64,000 bases of DNA from Heligmosomoides polygyrus polygyrus (Eukaryota > Nematoda > Chromadorea > Rhabditida > Heligmosomidae), in contig OX377204.1 in the NCBI GenBank assembly GCA_947396885.1, positions 50,083,139 through 50,147,138 of the forward strand, read 5' to 3'. Of the stretch, positions 55,203 to 64,000 are shown in pieces; the first letter of the stretch is position 1, and each line of letters opens with the position of its first letter. The notes under the pieces are model-generated. The model searched no databases and was not told the DNA's origin. It worked only from the letters and a program-made list of their open reading frames with translations. The translations under genes and the position numbers were made by a program.

Positions 55203-56020
55203 TAAGGTCCCAAGCTCGCTCGGTCCATCTGCACCGCGTGTGTTGTGTGAATGCACACAACACACTGAATTCGACGGCGTCGTCCAAAAATCGCCCTCCA
55301 ACTGCATTCCCCGATCAGCGGGAGTCCGCAGCTGGGTTCTGCGCTCGAAGAGCGCAGAACTAGGCTCGGGAAGGGAATCCAGGGTGGGTGCGATCCAAGC
55401 TGCTCGTGTGGAAACTGCTTTCGCCGCTCAGGGAGAGTCAGCAGCTGGATTCTGCGCTCTTCGGGCGCAGAATCAGGCTAGGGAAGGGACTCCAGGGTGG
55501 GTGCGATGCAAGCTGCTCGTGTGAAAACTGCTTTCGTTGCTCATGGGGTCTTCGAGCGCAGAATCAGGCTAGGGAAGGGGCTCCAGGGTGGGTGCCATCC
55601 AAGCTGCTCGTGTGGAAACCGCTTTCGTCGCTCAGGGGGAAGTCTGCAGCCAGGTTCTGCAGAAGCATACAGCTGGGAAATGAGCAGAAAACGCCTGAAA
55701 ATTGTGTAGACGTTAAAACCCCTGAACCTCATCCAGCCAGTTGAATGAAATGCAAAAACGCCACCATGCTTAGGAACGGAACCTCCGACCTCCAAGCCTG
55801 AACTCGCCCCTCTACCCACTGCGTCACGACAGGTCTGGCAGCCAGGCAACCGCGGGCACACAAGAGACCAATGCGCATCGATCGAATGCCAACGTCGGCG
55901 CTGACGCAGCTCACGTGTGCTGAGGTGCATTTCTAGGGCGGTGTCGTCAAATGCGGTGTCTGTGTGCGTTCACACAACACACGCGGTGCAGCTGGACCGA
56001 GCGAGTTTGGGATCTTACAC
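55203..56020. mobile_element. Non-autonomous TIR element with three tandem units and a tRNA-like module
   Basis: Terminal inverted repeats of about 80 bp (TAAGGTCCCAAGCTCGCTCG … at 55,203, its complement ending at 56,020). Inside the left end is the perfect palindrome GTGTGTTGTGTG-AATG-CACACAACACAC. Next come about three units of ~113 bp (55,328-55,665) like those at 11.69 kb. A minus-strand tRNA-like module follows (55,776-55,850: GGCGCAGTGGGTAGAGG-like A box and GAGGTTCCGTTCC). ATAGAAA is found just outside both ends, a possible duplication. It lies just upstream of the first BEL/Pao gag. Confidence 0.65.
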
Positions 56021-56028
56021 GATAGAAA

Positions 56029-57390
56029 TGGTCGATGTTCAAGCCTTGAAAACGAAGATCTCCGGCGCATGTAAGCTTCTTCGATCCAAAAAATCTCAGA
56101 TCGAAGAACTCCGAAACCCATTCGAATTTAAATCGGAGAAAGCACAATGCGAGGAGTATATCGGAAGAAAGACTGCAGACTTGAACAAGGAAGCTATCGA
56201 AAGGATCGATAGACGAGCCGAACAAAAAGAGCAGGAAAAGTTTACAATGGATCTAAACAAGCAAGATGATACGAACAGTCTGGACATCCAAACAGTTCAA
56301 TGGCTCAACAAAATAGAATTCTGTTTAGAGGAACTGGCGCAGCAAGCCACCCTCACAGCTGATGTAGCTTCTAGTGTCAATCACCAGGCTATTATAAGTC
56401 ACAATGACGGTACAAACGATCAAGAAGGACGTCTACTACCACCAGAGGACCGAAGCCAGCGGATCAGACGTCCACTACTCGAAATCCCAATATTCTCAGG
56501 AGACTTCAGGGAATTTGCCACCTTCTGGTCAGCCTTCCTGTCGTTGATACACGACGACGTTGTCTTCTCTGAACAAGACAAATTCCTATTCTTGAAGCAA
56601 GCGCTCAAAGGTAAAGCAGCAGCTTCAATCAACAGCATTCAGGTTATTGGAGAAAAATACAGCGTACCAGTGAATATCTTGAAAAAGCAGTACGACAGAT
56701 CCGAAAACATGGCAGATATTCTCATCAGCGAAATCGAACGCATACCTCGAGCTAATGATAATCCCAAGATGATGCTCCAGATGTACGACTCGTGAAGAAA
56801 TTGACGATAGTCGTGAAACACTGTCATCAATTTCTTCACGAGTCGTACATCTGGAGCAAACTGGAGTATCACTTAACGCAGACAGAGTGTGGCGCCGTTT
56901 AATTTTATCGAAATTTACGGAACACATTTGCAGTACAGTGATACTAAAAGGAAAGGAATGCCGACATTCCATTCGAAGTAAGCGACATCATGGACGCGAT
57001 TGACGATATCATCACGCCACAGGAAACGACCGAACTCACAACGAGGACTTTCTTTGGAACTGACAATCAGAGATCAACAACTTCGTGAATTCACACTCCA
57101 CCCTCAACAAACGAAGCATGTTGCCAAAAGAAGGAACCGCTTATGTGAAGGACTCCATCCTCCTCAGTACTGCGACAAATTTCCAACACCTGAAGCACGA
57201 CGAAGAAGCCAGACCACAAGGAGCATGCTGGAACTGCTTCAATCGGTCACACAAATCGAAATTCTGTGCAGCCGTTGGAAAATGTCCAAAAAATGTCCAA
57301 AATGCAACGAGGAAAATGCACCATTCGTCGCTATGCATTGGGATAAGTGGTAGAGCACGAACAGGTCAAGCCGAAAGGAGGCAGAACTAA
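56029..57390 (+). pseudogene. BEL/Pao element 1, gag
   Basis: From ATG 56,029 the frame reads a coiled-coil-rich N-terminus, then LEIPIFSGDFREFATFWSAF and FLFLKQALKGKAAASI, the capsid-like core typical of BEL/Pao gag (DUF1759 type). A one-base frameshift near 56,793 follows, inside a 31-bp inverted repeat. The frame resumes as REEIDDSRETLSSIS, with further shifts near 57,000. A CCHC zinc knuckle (CWNCFNRSHKSKFC) lies near 57,225, with a second one split across frames. Gag would package the element RNA. No LTR was identified upstream. Confidence 0.75.
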
Positions 57391-57540
57391 CCGCAAAGTT
57401 CTGCTTCTCAGCGACCACAGACGTCTTCTCTACCGCCGCAACCCCACCGCTTCGAGACCCAGCAACAAAGAAATAGCAATTATTCCCAGGATAACGGTCG
57501 AGTTCAGGCTCTAAGCAACTGAGTGCCACAGCCACCGCTA

Positions 57541-57984
57541 CTGGGACAGTGTGTGCCACAAATGGCTTCAGCACGCATATTCAACGAAACAGAATCAAAG
57601 TACGAATCAGTTACAATACTGCTTGATTCGGGTGCTCAAAGAAGCTTTATCAAAACAAGACTTGAAAGATTGCTAGGTCTTCCAATAATAAGCTCAATCT
57701 CGTTCACAACTACTGGAATGGGAGAGCCACAGGAAACCTTCAATCCCAACGAGCTTCGTGTTACGCTAAAGGACAATCACGGATCCGCAAAACTACATAG
57801 CCTGCCAGTCTTCACAAAGGATAAACTGACTGCTATAACGAAAAATGCGGAGTTATTCAGAACAGACAAATATTTCATCAAGAAGGAGAAAATCACTATA
57901 GCTCAACGAGGACTATTCTCTCGTGAAGTGTCGCCAGACATCATCATTGGGCAGGATCTCCTAAACAAGGTCATCAAGCACTAA
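57541..57984 (+). pseudogene. BEL/Pao element 1, aspartic protease
   Basis: Retropepsin-like domain: TILLDSGAQRSFI holds the catalytic Asp (DSGA), and SPDIIIGQDLL is the second conserved block before a TAA at 57,982-57,984. The domain itself has no internal stop; an in-frame stop just upstream (TGA near 57,520) separates it from gag. Confidence 0.75.
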
Positions 57985-58097
57985 ACCTCTGTTATCAAGC
58001 TGCCGTCTGGATTGATCTTAACTTCAACGATTTTTGGCTACACAATCTCTGGTGCTAGTGATAAAACCGCTATTCTGACAAAGAGTAGCACTTCTGA

Positions 58098-59395
58098 ATG
58101 CAGTTCTCTGATTATCGCAACTCCGTCGCTGACACTAAAGACGACTGCAAAGAGAATATAAAGCATCTGTATGAACTGGAATCGCTGGGAATTAGCACAG
58201 ACAGCGACACCGATGAAGCCTCTGTAGTCAAGTTTATGGATAGCTACAGGAAAACCATTAGAATCGAAAACGGAAGAATCACTGCCGGTTTTCCGTTCAC
58301 GGACGAGGTGAGAAACCTCAACTTCAACGTCGCAATTCGTCGATTGAGAATTTGCTGCGCAAACTACTAGGAGATAAGGAAAGATTCAATCTCTATAACG
58401 ACACGCTTACAAGCTACCTGCAGTAAGGAATCATTGAGGAAGCTGAGAAAGAGGACGGCAAACTCGCAACTTTCTACCTCCCACACAGACATGTGTGGAC
58501 ACCGTCGAAATCCACTAATCTACGAGTGGTGTTTCATTTTTCTTCTCACGCAGATGATGAGCTCAGCCTGAACGACGTGATCTACGAAGAACATTCACTA
58601 ACAGCATTGATCCACGAGGTGCTTCTGAAATTCCGTACGCATCTCTACACAATGGTAGCGGGTATACAAAAAGCCTTCTTGCAAATCAGGCTACCTGCCA
58701 ATCACCGAGATGTTACGGGATTCCTATGGGTGAAAGATATGTCACTGCGAGCAGGCAGTAATCTGAAACATCTCGGAATTTGCAGAGTACTCTTAGGCAT
58801 AAATGCCAGCCCTGCAATACTGAATCAGTGCCCACTAAAGCACATTGAAGCATCGCACTCAGAAATCTCTCAAGAGCTATCCAGCTCTCTGTACGTAGAT
58901 AACGTGTTTCTGGAAGGAAATAATGCAGATGATCTACTTCACAAATATGCTGACTCGGAGATGTTATTTGCGTCAATAGGGATGAACTTACGAGACTATC
59001 TGTCTAATTCAGCCTATGTCAACAAGAAGATACCTGAATCTGATCGAGCTGCATCTATCAAGGTGCTTGGAATTCAATGGAACGCGGAAGGAGACACACT
59101 CTCATTGAAGGGAGTTGAAAAGCAATCAGTGAAAGTCTCCAAACGTACTGTATTGTGTCAAATCAATAGGTACAGCTTTGACCCTCTTGGATTACTCACG
59201 CCGCTTCTAATCCTAGCAAAGATCTTCCTTCAAGACCTGCATAAGAAAAAGTATGGATGGGACGTTCCACTTTCGGACGAAGATGAGGCGACATGGAAAA
59301 CAATCCATTCAGAAATAAACGGTTTCGAAATTATCTTACCTAGGAAGGTTATGGAGAAGAAGAGTTTCACAAAGCATATGTTATCTGTATTCTAG
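58098..59395 (+). pseudogene. BEL/Pao element 1, reverse transcriptase
   Basis: The frame starts with the LYELESLGI linker common in BEL/Pao pol and is broken at 58,368 and 58,425. It then runs from 58,493 with LRVVFHFSSHA, VAGIQKAFLQIRL, FLWVKDMS and the active site YVDNV near 58,895. DPLGLLTPLLILAKIFLQDL follows. The YVDN form instead of YVDD also occurs in other nematode Pao elements as I recall, so it may not be a lesion. TAG at 59,393 ends the frame inside the RNase H linker. Confidence 0.75.
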
Positions 59396-59970
59396 ATAGT
59401 TCTAAAAGAGCTTACGCTTGCAGCATTTACGTCACGACGGTATCATGCGGAAATAGGAGGGATTCACGGCTGTTCACGGCAAAATCCAAGACAGCCCCCA
59501 TAAGCAAGGAAAAAACGATACCAAGGCTCGAGCTCCTCTCAATCTTCATCGGATTGATCCTTGTTGAGTCAACTATTCAAAGGATAGACACAAAGTTCGA
59601 GCAGATCAACGTATTTAGCGATTCAACTATCGCGCTATGCTGGGTTTAAGGAAACAGACGGTTACCATCAGTCGTCTCCACCCTCGTCCAGAAAATAGGC
59701 ACTATTGCAAAACGACTTCGAGAATCAACTCAAGGTGTCTTCTTCCATGTGCTTACGAACGAGAACGTCGCCGAGTGTGCCACACGGCGAGTTAGTAAAG
59801 ATCTAGCCAAACATCGTTGGTGGAGTGGCCCAATTTGGTTTAACCAAGCAAGCGAACTTTGGCCAGTCAAAAAAGCTGAAGATTTATGCCATCAGAACTA
59901 TGGTTTAGAATGTGAAGCAGCATTATATGCTTCAAATACAGAGGAAAACACCGAAGTTCCTATATGGCCA
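59396..59970 (+). pseudogene. BEL/Pao element 1, RNase H region and linker
   Basis: Frame pieces read RLFTAKSKTAPISKEKTIPR and LELLSIFIGLILVE, then VFSDSTIALCW with the RNase H catalytic Asp, a stop at 59,647-59,649, and VLTNENVAECATR … KHRWWSGPIWF, typical of Pao before the integrase. The integrase core is missing; similarity stops at about 59,970 in a GC-rich segment. Confidence 0.7.
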
Positions 59971-61795
59971 ACTGTCGTGACTTTCGTCGCGACTCTTGAA
60001 GGACGCAGAGGTTCTGCGCCCTCCTGGTCCCGCCGCTCACGCCTGTCGAATACGCAGCCTCGATTCGCTGCGACGGGGTATGAACGCGCGCGGGTTTCAT
60101 TCTTCGCCTGCTGCCGCCGCTCCGGACGGTCGTGTCCGGTCGTCCTCTCTTCGTCATCTCGCTAGACGTCGCCGAAGCCGGAGTGTGCCGATACCATAGC
60201 AGTTCCGAGGAGTGCAGAGCCGAGCTGGAGGAGGATCTGCACTGACGTGGACGCCAGGAGGGGTAACCGCAGGTGCGAGGCGAGGAGCACCGCCTCGTGG
60301 GCACACGCCCCTGGCAGGACCTCACCGGACCCTAGCGGGCTGCTGTTGGGGATTCCCCTAGTGAGTTAGGCGGGTGGTTGTGTGACTCGTAGATGCATGT
60401 GTGTTTTATGAAGTAGTACTGTGTAGATAGTAAATCTGTATATCTATCTCATGTCTGCGGGAGTTGCGGGAAGATGGGTGAATACCAACACCTTTATTGA
60501 TCGCGATACTATGTGAGAAGGGGAAGGCGCAGAGACGTGCGGGGAAGTTGGCGCAGAGTCGTAGACCGGTCAGGGAGCTAAAGTCCATCGCAGTATCGAC
60601 CCAGTGGTTCGGCTGGGGCAGCAGGGCCCTACGTAGTTGGTGCCGCGTGGCTGGAAGGTAAAGAGCATTAACGTGCTGTAAGTCCCACCGATCTGCCACA
60701 CACGTGGCCTCGGGTCTGGACCTTTACCGATGCCGGTGGCGGCCAGCTCGGGGCACGACATGGTGCATCGGACTGGTGTTGGGCTTGTGGAAACACATGT
60801 CTGGCTTTAGTGATCGGACCTTAAGCACGCTAGCGCAGTACGTTTGGCCTAGGCAAGCAGTGGGTGCGCGTAGTTTCTGGTGTAGGAACGTGCCGATATT
60901 CTCGCAGTGGCTACGAAGGGAAGCACGACTAGGTATTGCCTTTTCCACACCCGTGGCCTCCGAATCTAACCCTTGGAGCCTGTAGTGGCAGCAGCTCGCC
61001 TTGGGGACAGGCGCCGTTGGGTCTGAGTCGCTGGGTCACGCCTCGAGGAGGGGTAGCGGGAGAAAACCCTTCCGGTAACAGTCATTGTTGGATACGAGCC
61101 AAGTGGTAGGCATACTGGGCGAGGGTAACCCCCAGGCAGTGAGTAGTGATTTTTGCCTCGTAGGTCGACGCCAGCATGCATATGGCCATTCAAGCAGTAA
61201 GACTGGTTATCAAAGCGCGCGTACAATTGCCACCCAGGACTTGGAGACTTCGCATTTCGTATTTTCGCATTTCATGGTTCATGGCATCCTGGGCCTGTGA
61301 GTGTAATCCCGCGGCGGTGAAGCATAAGACGGATGAGTCGACACCACGCACGTCGGAGGTAAAGGACGTGTTAGTGCTCACGGATAGATCTCTGGCGACG
61401 CGGCTGGGAACCGGCCCAGAGCCTTTCAGTGCCCGATAGGGACGATCCGTCCGCAACTTCGATACTTAACCGGGCTGGAGCACTCCGGTCCGCAAGCGCT
61501 GCTTGGATATCTCATAACCCCTTCGTCATTCTCTACAACCCCACTAGTAAGCCTTCCCGTTCCGTCGTTCCATTTCTAACATCACTGCTTAGTTTCCATA
61601 CACTCTCCCACTTCTTCGCAGTTCTCTGTTCCTTTTGGTTAGCCATAGCTTTCCGACAACGATCGTTCACCGTCGATCGCTTCGAGTCGTGAAAAGGCTC
61701 CCGGCCAGGGCCGACTCGCGACAAGAACCTTCCCAGACATCGTTTGTTACAGATATTGGGTTCGACAGTCACCGCCTCTTGTCAAGTTGCTCACG
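59971..61795. other. Region between the two BEL/Pao elements, possible LTR/leader
   Basis: No integrase is visible. A frame at 59,996-60,199 is Arg/Ser-rich (LRRGMNARGFHSSPAAAAP, HLARRRRSRSVPIP) and may be the end of a pol polyprotein. The remaining 1.5 kb upstream of the gag ATG could include the 5' LTR and leader of element 2. Since the 3' LTR lies outside the window, the two copies cannot be compared. Confidence 0.4.
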
Positions 61796-63088
61796 ATGTC
61801 AACAGCATCCTCTTACAACGACATCCTCTCCGAAGCCATGCAAGCCCTCGACGACAACGTCTCTGCTCCGCAGACGCCAGCGAGCGAGGACAATGCGGCA
61901 CGCGATTCGCAGGTACAAGCGCAAGCCCCACTCCAACCGCTTATGCAGTTGGACAAGCTCCCGCTTGAGTCGTTTTCTGGAGAAATCACGCCGTTTCACA
62001 GTTTTTGGAGCGCTTTCGAGTAAACCATTCATAAAAATTCCAGCATTCCACCTGTTTATAAGTTTCTATATTTGCGACGTTTGCTCGAAGGCGACGCGCG
62101 TATAGTCTTGCAGGATTTAGATCCGGACGAGTGCAATTACGCTGACCTGGTCCAAGCGCTTAAGCGCAGATACGATCGTCCGCATAGGACACGAGCCAGG
62201 CTTCACATGCAGTTGAAACAACTGCCGAAATCCGGACCCTCAGGATCAGAGCTTCACGAGACATGGTTCCGCATCTCAGGACTTCTCCACGGACTCCGCA
62301 AATTCGAAGACTTCAAGATGGTTCTTCCCATCCTTGACTTAGTCAAGGGCAAATTCCCTCAGGAGATCCAGACGAAGCTTCACGACTTCGAGTTCCAGAA
62401 AGGAGAAGGTTTCGACTTTGACACAGTTATGCGCCATCTGGACAACATCATTGCGTTGAAGGAGAAATACGAAGATTCAACTATGCTCAACGAGGACTAC
62501 GCCGTCCATGTCAATACGTCGCAGCGGGGAAGGACGAGAACGCCTTCGCCGCGTAGACACGACGCTAACATCTGCCACTTCTGCGATTCATCGGATCATG
62601 AAACATCGCAGTGTTACGTTAAGATCCCAGTGTTCGTTCGACGTAGACGTGTTCGCGCATTTACGCTCTGCTACAGATGCTTGCGCCAGGGACACTCCGT
62701 AACGACATGCGAACGCAGACCACGCCGACACTGTGGACATCAACACCACGAGCTTCTGTCCCAGAATCAAGAACGCAGGTGCGGAAGATCGAGTTCGCGT
62801 GACGGTTCTAGGTCGCGTGAAGATAGCTACAGTCGTCATTATCGCTATCGATCGACGCCCAGGGATCGCTATCCCTCCAGAAGTCCATCCAAGAGTAGAA
62901 GACGCTCCAGTAGTTCGTCATACGATCGGCATCATCGTTCACACTCGGACGACAGATACGAATACGGATTGCACAGGCGAGAAAGATCGCATTCGCCACG
63001 ACGACGGTACAAATCACCATCCCCTCACATCACATTCAAGTCCACCAGGGGACAAAGGAGACCATTTTCGCGTTCACCATCGCCCTAG
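61796..63088 (+). pseudogene. BEL/Pao element 2, gag with SR-rich tail
   Basis: From ATG 61,796 the frame reads LPLESFSGEITPFHSFWSAF, then a single in-frame TAA at 62,021-62,023, and continues in the same frame through LRRLLEGDARIVLQDLDPDE to the zinc knuckles CHFCDSSDHETSQC and CYRCLRQGHSVTTC (both CX2CX4HX4C). The last 100 residues (62,778-63,085) are packed with Arg-Ser pairs (SRDGSRSREDSYSR, RYPSRSPSKSRRRSSSSSYD). The stop at 63,086-63,088 is produced by a 31-bp tandem duplication. Gag binds RNA and forms particles; the SR tail is unusual. Confidence 0.8.
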
Positions 63089-64000
63089 GAGACCATTTTC
63101 GCGTTCACCATCGCAGTACACTGTCTCGGAGACTGATCAGGAGTTCGAACAGATCCAACAGACCTATCTGGCGCGAAGAAAACCAATCGCATACTTTTCA
63201 GGTCAGTGCGCTAGCCTTATGCTAGCGATGGCAAAGGCGTATGTCTGCGATTCCGACCGCCTCGATGATGTAGTATTACTTCTAGACTCGGGTGCGCAGA
63301 ACAGTTTTATCGCGACGCACGCAGTAACGCGTTTAGGGTTGCCTGTAGCGGATAAACGACAACGCACTTTCGTAGCGTTTGGAGGTCAAAGAGTTTCAGA
63401 GACTTAAGGAGTTACGCAGTTGAGCCTTGTCGACTTGTTCGAAGAGAAGCTCACGCTAACCCTTACGACTAAAGACGTTATTACTCTATCGCAGCGTCCA
63501 CCCCATCTGTCAGGCGCAGACGTCGAATTCATTCGACGAGCAGGATACGACATGCCGTTGTGCCATTCCTGTGGACCAGTTCTTCCAGACATACTGGTCG
63601 GTATAGACGCTTACTGGGACGTAGTAACATCAGATCCCCCAGTAGAGTTACCATCGGGTATGTTCTTAACACATTCCAGGTTTGGTACTGTCGTTTCAGG
63701 CATCCAGGATTTTCATGTGGATCGTCCCGACGACACGACGACGACATCCCCATACGAACTCTGTCGCAGATACGCCGGAAGACGACAAAGCAATCGAACG
63801 GTTATGGTCGCTCGACTCTCTTGGCATAGTTGATGATCACCACCTCGACGCAGATACGGAATTGGATCAGCGCATTCTAGATAAGTTTCATAACACCTCT
63901 CAGTTATTGATGGTTATTAGTATGTCCAATTTCCGTGGAAAGAATCTCATCCCAAGCTTCAGGACAATAAGCAGTTAGCATTTTGTCGTCTTGTAAGCCA
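63089..64000 (+). pseudogene. BEL/Pao element 2, protease and start of RT, off window end
   Basis: The next frame (to 63,407) has YTVSETDQEFEQIQQTYLAR and the protease motif LLLDSGAQNSFI. A TAA at 63,405-63,407 is followed in the same frame by 63,420-63,833, with the second protease block LPDILVGIDAYWDVV and FGTVVSG. A frameshift near 63,760 leads to ERLWSLDSLGIVDD, the linker before the reverse transcriptase, which is cut by the window end. Compared with element 1 (LYELESLGI), it is a different family of the same superfamily. Confidence 0.75.

Noticed and set aside
58890..58910. YVDN as an inactivating RT mutation
   Set aside because: I recall the YVDN form in other nematode Pao elements, so I did not count it as damage.
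60300..61790. 5' LTR of BEL/Pao element 2
   Set aside because: No second LTR is in the window to compare, and I could not find a convincing primer-binding site, so only a possible LTR/leader is noted.

Overview
The window looks like chromosomal DNA of a nematode, most likely a clade V strongylid such as a hookworm. That is inferred from gene style and repeat types: short GT-AG introns, RTE and CR1 LINEs, BEL/Pao elements, mariners, tRNA-derived SINEs and many MITEs. Nothing is bacterial: there are no operons, ribosome binding sites or rRNA. Retroelement debris and DNA-transposon debris dominate, and I found only one plausible host gene.

The host gene runs on the + strand from about 9.3 kb to a stop at 43,039. 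It is cut into exon clusters at 9.3-10.7, 14.1-14.55, 28.96-31.58, 38.15-38.36 and 41.08-43.04 kb. Across most of these clusters the splice sites and reading phases join up. The predicted protein is an all-helical solenoid, and several exons resemble Fanconi anaemia group I protein (FANCI), the partner of FANCD2. This rests on remembered family sequence, not a search. Its introns, up to 14 kb long, hold most of the repeats.

Region by region. 1-9 kb: a minus-strand CR1-like LINE broken by two nearly full-length RTE-type LINEs (570-3,733 and 5,773-8,907), each with its own target-site duplication (TSD). 11.4-13 kb: a mariner interrupted inside its transposase by a 638-bp non-autonomous element. 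14.6-28.5 kb: tRNA-like repeat families, an 871-bp foldback element, long-inverted-repeat elements, a degraded mariner, a CR1 3' end, and a full-length mariner (27,269-28,549) with a lost catalytic Asp. 32-41 kb: LINE fragments, a perfect 32-bp hairpin, SINEs and GACGTC-rich repeats. 43-50 kb: MITEs, a hAT-like element, and two RTE LINEs inserted one inside the other at the same target nick. 51-54 kb: minisatellites and microsatellites. 55-64 kb: a tandem-repeat-bearing non-autonomous element followed by two defective BEL/Pao LTR retrotransposons, the second running off the window end.

No transposon reading frame in the window is fully intact. The best preserved are the two RTEs and the second BEL/Pao gag-protease region.
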